Assembly: GCA_964057225.1 (NCBI GenBank)
Contig: CAXKVF010000078.1
Coordinates: forward strand, 310,001 to 374,000
Origin: Auanema rhodensis
Taxonomy: Eukaryota; Nematoda; Chromadorea; Rhabditida; Rhabditidae
DNA length: 64,000 bases
Reading direction: 5' to 3'
A model generated the notes under the pieces. It ran no database searches and had not been told where the DNA came from. It was given only the letters and a program-made list of their open reading frames with translations. Below are positions 23,937-38,544 of the stretch, in pieces (position 1 is the first letter of the stretch; each line of letters starts with the position of its first letter). Position numbers and translations under genes: made by a program.

Positions 23937-26900
23937 ATGGTTACCATGCACCAATATCAATAAAAATTTGTATTTAGACTAATATGGACATGGGGAATCT
24001 AATTTTGAAAACCGCATCTCTTTATCTTTCACGTGAAGCGAGTTACATACCAAGTGCACATCACGTGTACATTTAATTAGCATAAATTAAAGTTCACGTA
24101 AATTTCAAAGTCATGGTTACCATGCACCAATATCAATAAAAATTTGTTTTTAGACTAATATGGACATGGGGAATCTAATTTTGAAAACCGCATCTCTTTA
24201 TCTTTCACGTGAAGCGAGTTACATACCAAGTGCACATCACGTGTACATTTAATTAGCATAAATTAAAGTTCACGTAAATTTCAAAGTCATGGTTACCATG
24301 AACCAATATCAATAAAAATTTGTTTTTAGACTAATATGGACATGGGGAATCTAATTTTGAAAACCGCATCTCTTTATCTTTCACGTGAAGCGAGTTACAT
24401 ACCAAGTGCACATCACGTGTACATTTAATTAGCATAAATTAAAGTTCACGTAAATTTCAAAGTCATGGTTACCATGCACCAATATCAATAAAAATTTGTT
24501 TTTAGACTAATATGGACATGGGGAATCTAATTTTGAAAACCGCATCTCTTTATCTTTCACGTGAAGCGAGTTACATACCAAGTGCACATCACGTGTACAT
24601 TTAATTAGCATAAATTAAAGTTCACGTAAATTTCAAAGTCATGATTACCATGCACCAATATCAATAAAAATTTGTTTTTAGACTAATATGGACATGGGGA
24701 ATCTAATTTTGAAAACCGCATCTCTTTATCTTTCACGTGAAGCGAGTTACATACCAAGTGCACATCACGTGTACATTTAATTAGCATAAATTAAAGTTCA
24801 CGTAAATTTCAAAGTCATGGTTACCATGCACCAATATCAATAAAAATTTGTTTTTAGACTAATATGGACATGGGGAATCTAATTTTGAAAACCGCATCTC
24901 TTTATCTTTCACGTGAAGCGAGTTACATACCAAGTGCACATCACGTGTACATTTAATTAGCATAAATTAAAGTTCACGTAAATTTCAAAGTCATGGCTAC
25001 CATGCACCAATATCAATAAAAATTTGTTTTTAGACTAATATGGACATGGGGAATCTAATTTTGAAAACCGCATCTCTTTATCTTTCACGTGAAGCGAGTT
25101 ACATACCAAGTGCACATCACGTGTACATTTAATTAGCATAAATTAAAGTTCACGTAAAATTCAAAGTCATGATTACCATGCACCAATATCAATAAAAATT
25201 TGTTTTTAGACTAATATGGACATGGGGAATCTAATTTTGAAAACCGCATCTCTTTATCTTTCACGTGAAGCGAGTTACATACCAAGTGCACATCACGTGT
25301 ACATTTAATTAGCATAAATTAAAGTTCACGTAAATTTCAAAGTCATGGTTACCATGCACCAATATCAATAAAAATTTGTTTTTAGACTAATATGGACATG
25401 GGGAATCTAATTTTGAAAACCGCATCTCTTTATCTTTCACGTGAAGCGAGTTACATACCAAGTGCACATCACGTGTACATTTAATTAGCATAAATTAAAG
25501 TTCACGTAAATTTCAAAGTCATGGTTACCATGCACCAATATCAATAAAAATTTGTTTTTAGACTAATATGGACATGGGGAATCTAATTTTGAAAACCGCA
25601 TCTCTTTATCTTTCACGTGAAGCGAGTTACATACCAAGTGCACATCACGTGTACATTTAATTAGCATAAATTAAAGTTCACGTAAATTTCAAAGTCATGG
25701 TTACCATGAACCAATATCAATACTAATTTGTTTTTAGACTAATATGGACATGGGGAATCTAATTTTGAAAACCGCATCTCTTTATCTTTCACGTGAAGCG
25801 AGTTACATACCAAGTGCACATCACGTGTACATTTAATTAGCATAAATTAAAGTTCACGTAAATTTCAAAGTCATGGTTAGCATGCACCAATATCAATAAA
25901 AATTTGTTTTTAGACTAATATGGACATGGGGAATCTAATTTTGAAAACCGCATCTCTTTATCTTTCACGTGAAGCGAGTTACATACCAAGTGCACATCAC
26001 GTGTACATTTAATTAGCATAAATTAAAGTTCACGTAAAATTCAAAGTCATGGTTACCATGCACCAATATCAATAAAAATTTGTTTTTAGACTAATATGGA
26101 CATGGGGAATCTAATTTTGAAAACCGCATCTCTTTATCTTTCACGTGAAGCGAGTTACATACCAAGTGCACATCACGTGTACATTTAATTTGCATAAATT
26201 AAAGTTCACGTAAATTTCAAAATCATGGTTACCATGCACCAATATCAATAAAAATTTGTTTTTAGACTACTATGGACATGGGGAATCTAATTTTGAAAAC
26301 CGCATCTCTTTATCTTTCACGTGAAGCGAGTTACATACCAAGTGCACATCACGTGTACATTTAATTAGCATAAATTAAAGTTCACGTAAATTTCAAAGTC
26401 ATGGTTACCATGCACCAATATCAATAAAAATTTGTTTTTAGACTAATATGGACATGGGGAATCTAATTTTGAAAACCGCATCTCTTTATCTTTCACGTGA
26501 AGCGAGTTACATACCAAGTGCACATCACGTGTACATTTAATTAGCATAAATTAAAGTTCACGTAAATTTCAAAGTCATGGTTACCATGCACCAATATCAA
26601 TAAAAATTTGTTTTTAGACTAATATGGACATGGGGAATCTAATTTTGAAAACCGCATCTCTTTATCTTTCACGTGAAGCGAGTTACATACCAAGTGCACA
26701 TCACGTGTACATTTAATTAGCATAAATTAAAGTTCACGTAAATTTCAAAGTCATGGTTACCATGCACCAATATCAATAAAAATTTGTTTTTAGACTAATA
26801 TGGACATGGGGAATCTAATTTTGAAAACCGCATCTCTTTATCTTTCACGTGAAGCGAGTTACATACCAAGTGCACATCACGTGTACATTTAATTAGCATA

Positions 26901-27104
26901 AATTAAAGTTCACGTAAATTTCAAAGTCATGGTTACCATGCACCAATATCAATAAAAATTTGTTTTTAGACTAATATGGACATGGGGAATCTAATTTTGA
27001 AAACCGCATCTCTTTATCTTTCACGTGAAGCGAGTTACATACCAAGTGCACATCACGTGTACATTTAATTAGCATAAATTAAAGTTCACGTAAATTTCAA
27101 AGTC
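23937..27104 (+). repeat. Segment carrying distant copies of 16-18 kb variants
   Basis: GGCTACC (24993), GATTACC (24641 and 25169), AATACTAATTT (25697), TAAAATTC (about 26038) and TTGCATA (about 26191) recur here. The first three lie exactly 8800 bp (50 monomers) right of their counterparts at 16193, 16369 and 16897, but the GGGAATATAA change of the older copy is absent. Private changes: GTTAGCATG near 25880, GACTACTATGG near 26269 and AAAATCATGG near 26220. Confidence 0.7.
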
Positions 27105-30100
27105 ATGGTTACCATGCACCAATATCAATAAAAATTTGTTTTTAGACTAATATGGACATGGGGAATCTAATTTTGAAAACCGCATCTCTTTATCTTTCAC
27201 GTGAAGCGAGTTACATACCAAGTGCACATCACGTGTACATTTAATTAGCATAAATTAAAGTTCACGTAAAATTCAAAGTCATGGTTACCATGCACCAATA
27301 TCAATAAAAATTTGTTTTTAGACTAATATGGACATGGGGAATCTAATTTTGAAAACCGCATATCTTTATCTTTCACGTGAAGCGAGTTACATACCAAGTG
27401 CACATCACGTGTACATTTAATTAGCATAAATTAAAGTTCACGTAAATTTCAAAGTCATGGTTACCATGCACCAATATCAATAAAAATTTGTTTTTAGACT
27501 AATATGGACATGGGGAATCTAATTTTGAAAACCGCATCTCTTTATCTTTCACGTGAAGCGAGTTACATACCAAGTGCACATCACGTGTACATTTAATTAG
27601 CATAAATTAAAGTTCACGTAAATTTCAAAGTCATGGTTACCATGCACCAATATCAATAAAAATTTGTTTTTAGACTAATATGGACATGGGGAATCTAATT
27701 TTGAAAACCGCATCTCTTTATCTTTCACGTGAAGCGAGTTACATACCAAGTGCACATCACGTGTACATTTAATTAGCATAAATTAAAGTTCACGTAAATT
27801 TCAAAGTCATGGTTACCATGAACCAATATCAATAAAAATTTGTTTTTAGACTAATATGGACATGGGGAATCTAATTTTGAAAACCGCATCTCTTCATCTT
27901 TCACGTGAAGCGAGTTACATACCAAGTGCACATCACGTGTACATTTAATTAGCATAAATTAAAGTTCACGTAAATTTCAAAGTCATGGTTACCATGCACC
28001 AATATCAATAAAAATTTGTTTTTAGACTAATATGGACATGGGGAATCTAATTTTGAAAACCGCATCTCTTTATCTTTCACGTGAAGCGAGTTACATACCA
28101 AGTGCACATCACGTGTACATTTAATTAGCATAAATTAAAGTTCACGTAAATTTCAAAGTCATGGTTACCATGAACCAATATCAATAAAAATTTGTTTTTA
28201 GACTAATATGGACATGGGGAATCTAATTTTGAAAACCGCATCTCTTTATCTTTCACGTGAAGCGAGTTACATACCAAGTGCACATCACGTGTACATTTAA
28301 TTAGCATAAATTAAAGTTCACGTAAATTTCAAAGTCATGGTTACCATGAAGCAATATCAATAAAAATTTGTTTTTAGACTAATATGGACATGGGGAATCT
28401 AATTTTGAAAACCGCATCTCTTTATCTTTCACGTGAAGCGAGTTACATACCAAGTGCACATCACGTGTACATTTAATTAGCATAAATTAAAGTTCACGTA
28501 AATTTCAAAGTCATGGTTACCATGAACCAATATCAATAAAAATTTGTTTTTAGACTAATATGGACATGGGGAATCTAATTTTGAAAACCGCATCTCTTTA
28601 TCTTTCACGTGAAGCGAGTTACATACCAAGTGCACATCACGTGTACATTTAATTAGCATAAATTAAAGTTCACGTAAAATTCAAAGTCATGGTTACCATG
28701 CACCAATATCAATAAAAATTTGTTTTTAGACTAATATGGACATGGGGAATCTAATTTTGAAAACCGCATCTCTTTATCTTTCACGTGAAGCGAGTTACAT
28801 ACCAAGTGCACATCACGTGTACATTTAATTAGCATAAATTAAAGTTCACGTAAATTTCAAAGTCATGGTTACCATGCACCAATATCAATAAAAATTTGTT
28901 TTTAGACTAATATGGACATGGGGAATCTAATTTTGAAAACCGCATCTCTTTATCTTTCACGTGAAGCGAGTTACATACCAAGTGCACATCACGTGTACAT
29001 TTAATTAGCATAAATTAAAGTTCACGTAAATTTCAAAGTCATGGTTACCATGCACCAATATCAATAAAAATTTGTTTTTAGACTAATATGGACATGGGGA
29101 ATCTAATTTTGAAAACCGCATCTCTTTATCTTTCACGTGAAGCGAGTTACATACCAAGTGCACATCACGTGTACATTTAATTAGCATAAATTAAAGTTCA
29201 CGTAAATTTCAAAGTCATGGTTACCATGCACCAATATCAATAAAAATTTGTTTTTAGACTAATATGGACATGGGGAATCTAATTTTGAAAACCGCATCTC
29301 TTTATCTTTCACGTGAAGCGAGTTACATACCAAGTGCACATCACATGTACATTTAATTAGCATAAATTAAAGTTCACGTAAATTTCAAAGTCATGGTTAC
29401 CATGCACCAATATCAATAAAAATTTGTTTTTAGACTAATATGGACATGGGGAATCTAATTTTGAAAACCGCATCTCTTTATCTTTCACGTGAAGCGAGTT
29501 ACATACCAAGTGCACATCACGTGTACATTTAATTAGCATAAATTAAAGTTCACGTAAAATTCAAAGTCATGGTTACCATGCACCAATATCAATAAAAATT
29601 TGTTTTTAGACTAATATGGACAAGGGGAATCTAATTTTGAAAACCGCATCTCTTTATCTTTCATGTGAAGCGAGTTACATACCAAGTGCACATCACGTGT
29701 ACATTTAATTAGCATAAATTAAAGTTCACGTAAATTTCAAAGTCATGGTTACCATGCACCAATATCAATAAAAATTTGTTTTTAGACTAATATGGACATG
29801 GGGAATCTAATTTTGAAAACCGCATCTCTTTATCTTTCACGTGAAGCGAGTTACATACCAAGTGCACATCACGTGTACATTTAATTAGCATAAATTAAAG
29901 TTCACGTAAATTTCAAAGTCATGGTTACCATGCACCAATATCAATAAAAATTTGTTTTTAGACTAATATTGACATGGGGAATCTAATTTTGAAAACCGCA
30001 TCTCTTTATCTTTCACGTGAAGCGAGTTACATACCAAGTGCACATCACGTGTACATTTAATTAGCATAAATTAAAGTTCACGTAAATTTCAAAGTCATGG

Positions 30101-32032
30101 TTACCATGCACCAATATCAATAAAAATTTGTTTTTAGACTAATATGGACATGGGGAATCTAATTTTGAAAACCGCATCTCTTTATCTTTCACGTGAAGCG
30201 AGTTACATACCAAGTGCACATCACGCGTACATTTAATTAGCATAAATTAAAGTTCACGTAAATTTCAAAGTCATGGTTACCATGCACCAATATCAATAAA
30301 AATTTGTTTTTAGACTAATATTGACATGGGGAATCTAATTTTGAAAACCGCATCTCTTTATCTTTCACGTGAAGCGAGTTACATACCAAGTGCACATCAC
30401 GTGTACATTTAATTAGCATAAATTAAAGTTCACGTAAATTTCAAAGTCATGGTTACCATGCACCAATATCAATAAAAATTTGTTTTTAGACTAATATGGA
30501 CATGGGGAATCTAATTTTGAAAACCGCATCTCTTTATCTTTCACGTGAAGCGAGTTACATACCAAGTGCACATCACGTGTACATTTAATTAGCATAAATT
30601 AAAGTTCACGTAAAATTCAAAGTCATGGTTACCATGCACCAATATCAATAAAAATTTGTTTTTAGACTAATATGGACATGGGGAATCTAATTTTGAAAAC
30701 CGCATCTCTTTATCTTTCACGTGAAGCGAGTTACATACCAAGTGCACATCACGTGTACATTTAATTAGCATAAATTAAAGTTCACGTAAATTTCAAAGTC
30801 ATGGTTACCATGCACCAATATCAATAAAAATTTGTTTTTAGACTAATATGGACATGGGGAATCTAATTTTGAAAACCGCATCTCTTTATCTCTCACGTGA
30901 AGCGAGTTACATACCAAGTGCACATCACGTGTACATTTAATTAGCATAAATTAAAGTTCACGTAAATTTCAAAGTCATGGTTACCATGCACCAATATCAA
31001 TAAAAATTTGTTTTTAGACTAATATGGACATGGGGAATCTAATTTTGAAAACCGCATCTCTTTATCTTTCACGTGAAGCGAGTTACATACCAAGTGCACA
31101 TCACGTGTACATTTAATTAGCATAAATTAAAGTTCACGTAAATTTCAAAGTCATGGTTACCATGAACCAATATCAATAAAAATTTGTTTTTAGACTAATA
31201 TGGACATGGGGAATCTAATTTTGAAAACCGCATCTCTTTATCTTTCACGTGAAGCGAGTTACATACCAAGTGCACATCACGTGTACATTTAATTAGCATA
31301 AATTAAAGTTCACGTAAATTTCAAAGTCATGGTTACCATGCACCAATATCAATAAAAATTTGTTTTTAGACTAATATGGACATGGGGAATCTAATTTTGA
31401 AAACCGCATCTCTTTATCTTTCACGTGAAGCGAGTTACATACCAAGTGCACATCACGTGTACATTTAATTAGCATAAATTAAAGTTCACGTAAATTTCAA
31501 AGTCATGGTTACCATGAACCAATATCAATAAAAATTTGTTTTTAGACTAATATGGACATGGGGAATCTAATTTTGAAAACCGCATCTCTTTATCTTTCAC
31601 GTGAAGCGAGTTACATACCAAGTGCACATCACGTGTACATTTAATTAGCATAAATTAAAGTTCACGTAAATTTCAAAGTCATGGTTACCATGAAGCAATA
31701 TCAATAAAAATTTGTTTTTAGACTAATATGGACATGGGGAATCTAATTTTGAAAACCGCATCTCTTTATCTTTCACGTGAAGCGAGTTACATACCAAGTG
31801 CACATCACGTGTACATTTAATTAGCATAAATTAAAGTTCACGTAAATTTCAAAGTCATGGTTACCATGAACCAATATCAATAAAAATTTGTTTTTAGACT
31901 AATATGGACATGGGGAATCTAATTTTGAAAACCGCATCTCTTTATCTTTCACGTGAAGCGAGTTACATACCAAGTGCACATCACGTGTACATTTAATTAG
32001 CATAAATTAAAGTTCACGTAAAATTCAAAGTC
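27105..32032 (+). repeat. Block 27105-28688 copied at 30449-32032 (spacing 3344 bp, 19 monomers)
   Basis: Markers align with a constant 19-monomer offset: TAAAATTC at the end of the monomers at 27105 and 30449; AACC at 27809 and 31153; AACC at 28161 and 31505; AAGC at 28337 and 31681; AACC with TAAAATTC at 28513 and 31857. AAGC is otherwise absent between about 10.4 and 32.7 kb, so the AACC-AAGC-AACC trio is informative. Between the copies a dimer repeat carries ATTGACATGG in the monomers at 29921 and 30273 (352 bp apart). CACATGTAC (29344) and TCATGTGAAG (about 29664) are single CpG losses. Confidence 0.75.
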
Positions 32033-35000
32033 ATGGTTACCATGCACCAATATCAATAAAAATTTGTTTTTAGACTAATATGGACATGGGGAATCTAATT
32101 TTGAAAACCGCATCTCTTTATCTTTCACGTGAAGCGAGTTACATACCAAGTGCACATCACGTGTACATTTAATTAGCATAAATTAAAGTTCACGTAAATT
32201 TCAAAGTCATGGTTACCATGCACCAATATCAATAAAAATTTGTTTTTAGACTAATATGGACATGGGGAATCTAATTTTGAAAACCGCATCTCTTTATCTT
32301 TCACGTGAAGCGAGTTACATACCAAGTGCACATCACGTGTACATTTAATTAACATAAATTAAAGTTCACGTAAATTTCAAAGTCGTGGTTACCATGCACC
32401 AATATCAATAAAAATTCGTTTTTAGACTAATATGGACATGGGGAATCTAACTTTGAAAACCGCATCTCTTTATCTTTCACGTGAAGCGAGTTACATACCA
32501 AGTGCACATCACGTGTACATTTAATTAGCATAAATTAAAGTTCACGTAAATTTCAAAGTCATGGTTACCATGCACCAATATCAATAAAAATTTGTTTTTA
32601 GACTAATATGGACATGGGGAATCTAATTTTGAAAACCGCATCTCTTTATCTTTCACGTGAATCGAGTTACATACCAAGTGCACATCACGTGTACATTTAA
32701 TTAGCATAAATTAAAGTTCACGTAAATTTCAAAGTCATGGTTACCATGAAGCAATATCAATAAAAATTTGTTTTTAGACTAATATGGACATGGGGAATCT
32801 AATTTTGAAAACCGCATCTCTTTATCTTTCACGTGAAGCGAGTTACATACCAAGTGCACATCACGTGTACATTTAATTAGCATAAATTAAAGTTCACGTA
32901 AATTTCAAAGTCATGGTTACCATGAACCAATATCAATAAAAATTTGTTTTTAGACTAATATGGACATGGGGAATCTAATTTTGAAAACCGCATCTCTTTA
33001 TCTTTCACGTGAAGCGAGTTACATACCAAGTGCACATCACGTGTACATTTAATTAGCATAAATTAAAGTTCACGTAAATTTCAAAGTCATGGTTACCATG
33101 CACCAATATCAATAAAAATTTGTTTTTAGACTAATATGGACATGGGGAATCTAATTTTGAAAACCGCATCTCTTTATCTTTCACGTGAAGCGAGTTACAT
33201 ACCAAGTGCACATCACGTGTACATTTAATTAGCATAAATTAAAGTTCACGTAAATTTCAAAGTCATGGTTACCATGCACCAATATCAATAAAAATTTGTT
33301 TTTAGACTAATATGGACATGGGGAATCTAATTTTGAAAACCGCATCTCTTTATCTTTCACGTGAAGCGAGTTACATACCAAGTGCACATCACGTGTACAT
33401 TTAATTAACATAAATTAAAGTTCACGTAAATTTCAAAGTCGTGGTTACCATGCACCAATATCAATAAAAATTCGTTTTTAGACTAATATGGACATGGGGA
33501 ATCTAACTTTGAAAACCGCATCTCTTTATCTTTCACGTGAAGCGAGTTACATACCAAGTGCACATCACGTGTACATTTAATTAGCATAAATTAAAGTTCA
33601 CGTAAATTTCAAAGTCATGGTTACCATGCACCAATATCAATAAAAATTTGTTTTTAGACTAATATGGACATGGGGAATCTAATTTTGAAAACCGCATCTC
33701 TTTATCTTTCACGTGAATCGAGTTACATACCAAGTGCACATCACGTGTACATTTAATTAGCATAAATTAAAGTTCACGTAAATTTCAAAGTCATGGTTAC
33801 CATGAACCAATATCAATAAAAATTTGTTTTTAGACTAATATGGACATGGGGAATCTAATTTTGAAAACCGCATCTCTTTATCTTTCACGTGAAGCGAGTT
33901 ACATACCAAGTGCACATCACGTGTACATTTAATTAGCATAAATTAAAGTTCACGTAAATTTCAAAGTCATGGTTACCATGCACCAATATCAATAAAAATT
34001 TGTTTTTAGACTAATATGGACATGAGGAATCTAATTTTGAAAACCGCATCTCTTTATCTTTCACGTGAAGCGAGTTACATACCAAGTGCACATCACGTGT
34101 ACATTTAATTAGCATAAATTAAAGTTCACGTAAATTTCAAAGTCATGGTTACCATGCACCAATATCAATAAAAATTTGTTTTTAGACTAATATGGACATG
34201 AGGAATCTAATTTTGAAAACCGCATCTCTTTATCTTTCACGTGAAGCGAGTTACATACCAAGTGCACATCACGTGTACATTTAATTAGCATAAATTAAAG
34301 TTCACGTAAATTTCAAAGTCATGGTTACCATGAAGCAATATCAATAAAAATTTGTTTTTAGACTAATATGGACATGGGGAATCTAATTTTGAAAACCGCA
34401 TCTCTTTATCTTTCACGTGAAGCGAGTTACATACCAAGTGCACATCACGTGTACATTTAATTAGCATAAATTAAAGTTCACGTAAATTTCAAAGTCATGG
34501 TTACCATGCACCAATATCAATAAAAATTTGTTTTTAGACTAATATGGACATGGGGAATCTAATTTTGAAAACCGCATCTCTTTATCTTTCACGTGAAGCG
34601 AGTTACATACCAAGTGCACATCACGTGTACATTTAATTAGCATAAATTAAAGTTCACGTAAATTTCAAAGTCATGGTTACCATGCACCAATATCAATAAA
34701 AATTTGTTTTTAGACTAATATGGACATGGGGAATCTAATTTTGAAAACCGCATCTCTTTATCTTTCACGTGAAGCGAGTTACATACCAAGTGCACATCAC
34801 GTGTACATTTAATTAGCATAAATTAAAGTTCACGTAAATTTCAAAGTCATGGTTACCATGCACCAATATCAATAAAAATTTGTTTTTAGACTAATATGGA
34901 TATGGGGAATCTAATTTTGAAAACCGCATCTCTTTATCTTTCACGTGAAGCGAGTTACATACCAAGTGCACATCACGTGTACATTTAATTAGCATAAATT

Positions 35001-35376
35001 AACGTTCACGTAAATTTCAAAGTCATGGTTACCATGAAGCAATATCAATAAAAATTTGTTTTTAGACTAATATGGACATGGGGAATCTAATTTTGAAAAC
35101 CGCATCTCTTTATCTTTCACGTGAAGCGAGTTACATACCAAGTGCACATCACGTGTACATTTAATTAGCATAAATTAAAGTTCACGTAAATTTCAAAGTC
35201 ATGGTTACCATGAACCAATATCAATAAAAATTTGTTTTTAGACTAATATGGACATGGGGAATCTAATTTTGAAAACCGCATCTCTTTATCTTTCACGTGA
35301 AGCGAGTTACATACCAAGTGCACATCACGTGTACATTTAGTTAGCATAAATTAAAGTTCACGTAAATTTCAAAGTC
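32033..35376 (+). repeat. First appearance of the G1/C33/C67 haplotype; 6-monomer spacing
   Basis: The linked variants are AACATAAA (A144), then GTGGTTACC with ATTCG and CTAACTTTG in the next monomer, then GAATCGAG (T102) in the following one. They appear with monomer starts 32385/32561 and again at 33441/33617, 1056 bp apart. After them come adjacent GAGGAAT monomers at 33969 and 34145, GGATATGGG near 34900, TTAACGTTC near 35000 and ACATTTAGTTAGC near 35340. Confidence 0.8.
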
Positions 35377-38300
35377 ATGGTTACCATGAACCAATATCAA
35401 TAAAAATTTGTTTTTAGACTAATATGGACATGGGTAATCTAATTTTGAAAACCGCATCTCTTTATCTTTCACGTGAAGCGAGTTACATACCAAGTGCACA
35501 TCACGTGTACATTTAATTAGCATAAATTAAAGTTCACGTAAATTTCAAAGTCGTGGTTACCATGCACCAATATCAATAAAAATTCGGTTTTAGACTAATA
35601 TGGACATGGGGAATCTAATTTTGAAAACCGCATCTCTTTATCTTTCACGTGAAGCGAGTTACATACCAAGTGCACATCACGTGTACATTTAATTAGCATA
35701 AATTAAAGTTCACGTAAATTTCAAAGTCATGGTTACCATGCACCAATATCAATAAAAATTTGTTTTTAGACTAATATGGACATGGGGAATCTAATTTTGA
35801 AAACCGCATCTCTTTATCTTTCACGTGAAGCGAGTTACATACCAAGTGCACATCACGTGTACATTTAATTAACATAAATTAAAGTTCACGTAAATTTCAA
35901 AGTCGTGGTTACCATGCACCAATATCAATAAAAATTCGTTTTTAGACTAATATGGACATGGGGAATCTAACTTTGAAAACCGCATCTCTTTATCTTTCAC
36001 GTGAAGCGAGTTACATACCAAGTGCACATCACGTGTACATTTAATTAGCATAAATTAAAGTTCACGTAAATTTCAAAGTCATGGTTACCATGCACCAATA
36101 TCAATAAAAATTTGTTTTTAGACTAATATGGACATGGGGAATCTAATTTTGAAAACCGCATCTCTTTATCTTTCACGTGAATCGAGTTACATACCAAGTG
36201 CACATCACGTGTACATTTAATTAGCATAAATTAAAGTTCACGTAAATTTCAAAGTCATGGTTACCATGAACCAATATCAATAAAAATTTGTTTTTAGACT
36301 AATATGGACATGGGGAATCTAATTTTGAAAACCGCATCTCTTTATCTTTCACGTGAAGCGAGTTACATACCAAGTGCACATCACGTGTACATTTAATTAG
36401 CATAAATTAAAGTTCACGTAAATTTCAAAGTCATGGTTACCATGAACCAATATCAATAAAAATTTGTTTTTAGACTAATATGGACATGGGTAATCTAATT
36501 TTGAAAACCGCATCTCTTTATCTTTCACGTGAAGCGAGTTACATACCAAGTGCACATCACGTGTACATTTAATTAGCATAAATTAAAGTTCACGTAAATT
36601 TCAAAGTCGTGGTTACCATGCACCAATATCAATAAAAATTCGGTTTTAGACTAATATGGACATGGGGAATCTAATTTTGAAAACCGCATCTCTTTATCTT
36701 TCACGTGAAGCGAGTTACATACCAAGTGCACATCACGTGTACATTTAATTAGCATAAATTAAAGTTCACGTAAATTTCAAAGTCATGGTTACCATGCACC
36801 AATATCAATAAAAATTTGTTTTTAGACTAATATGGACATGGGGAATCTAATTTTGAAAACCGCATCTCTTTATCTTTCACGTGAAGCGAGTTACATACCA
36901 AGTGCACATCACGTGTACATTTAATTAACATAAATTAAAGTTCACGTAAATTTCAAAGTCGTGGTTACCATGCACCAATATCAATAAAAATTCGTTTTTA
37001 GACTAATATGGACATGGGGAATCTAACTTTGAAAACCGCATCTCTTTATCTTTCACGTGAAGCGAGTTACATACCAAGTGCACATCACGTGTACATTTAA
37101 TTAGCATAAATTAAAGTTCACGTAAATTTCAAAGTCATGGTTACCATGCACCAATATCAATAAAAATTTGTTTTAAGACTAATATGGACATGGGGAATCT
37201 AATTTTGAAAACCGCATCTCTTTATCTTTCACGTGAATCGAGTTACATACCAAGTGCACATCACGTGTACATTTAATTAGCATAAATTAAAGTTCACGTA
37301 AATTTCAAAGTCATGGTTACCATGAAGCAATATCAATAAAAATTTGTTTTTAGACTAATATGGACATGGGGAATCTAATTTTGAAAACCGCATCTCTTTA
37401 TCTTTCACGTGAAGCGAGTTACATACCAAGTGCACATCACGTGTACATTTAATTAGCATAAATTAAAGTTCACGTAAATTTCAAAGTCATGGTTACCATG
37501 AACCAATATCAATAAAAATTTGTTTTTAGACTAATATGGACATGGGGAATCTAATTTTGAAAACCGCATCTCTTTATCTTTCACGTGAAGCGAGTTACAT
37601 ACCAAGTGCACATCACGTGTACATTTAATTAGCATAAATTAAAGTTCACGTAAATTTCAAAGTCATGGTTACCATGCACCAATATCAATAAAAATTTGTT
37701 TTTAGACTAATATGGACATGGGGAATCTAATTTTGAAAACCGCATCTCTTTATCTTTCACGTGAAGCGAGTTACATACCAAGTGCACATCACGTGTACAT
37801 TTAATTAGCATAAATTAAAGTTCACGTAAATTTCAAAGTCATGGTTACCATGCACCAATATCAATAAAAATTTGTTTTTAGACTAATATGGACATGGGGA
37901 ATCTAATTTTGAAAACCGCATCTCTTTATCTTTCACGTGAAGCGAGTTACATACCAAGTGCACATCACGTGTACATTTAATTAACATAAATTAAAGTTCA
38001 CGTAAATTTCAAAGTCGTGGTTACCATGCACCAATATCAATAAAAATTCGTTTTTAGACTAATATGGACATGGGGAATCTAACTTTGAAAACCGCATCTC
38101 TTTATCTTTCACGTGAAGCGAGTTACATACCAAGTGCACATCACGTGTACATTTAATTAGCATAAATTAAAGTTCACGTAAATTTCAAAGTCATGGTTAC
38201 CATGCACCAATATCAATAAAAATTTGTTTTTAGACTAATATGGACATGGGGAATCTAATTTTGAAAACCGCATCTCTTTATCTTTCACGTGAATCGAGTT

Positions 38301-38544
38301 ACATACCAAGTGCACATCACGTGTACATTTAATTAGCATAAATTAAAGTTCACGTAAATTTCAAAGTCATGGTTACCATGAACCAATATCAATAAAAATT
38401 TGTTTTTAGACTAATATGGACATGGGGAATCTAATTTTGAAAACCGCATCTCTTTATCTTTCACGTGAAGCGAGTTACATACCAAGTGCACATCAAGTGT
38501 ACATTTAATTAGCATAAATTAAAGTTCACGTAAATTTCAAAGTC
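35377..38544 (+). repeat. 6-monomer units of 1056 bp, about three in a row
   Basis: Units start at 35377, 36433 and 37489. The first two share, in order: GGGTAATCT, GTGG with ATTCGGTTTTAG (35553 and 36609), a monomer ending in AACATAAA, GTGG with ATTCG and CTAACTTTG (35905 and 36961), GAATCGAG (36081 and 37137), and an AACC or AAGC monomer. The third keeps only the second half: AACATAAA, then GTGG/ATTCG/AACTTTG at 38017 and GAATCGAG at 38193. GTTTTAAGAC near 37174 is private. Confidence 0.85.

Noticed and set aside
32401-32430. CENP-B box in the ATTCG variant monomers
   Set aside because: TTCG is present, but the required downstream A and CGGG are missing, so the mammalian motif is not met.
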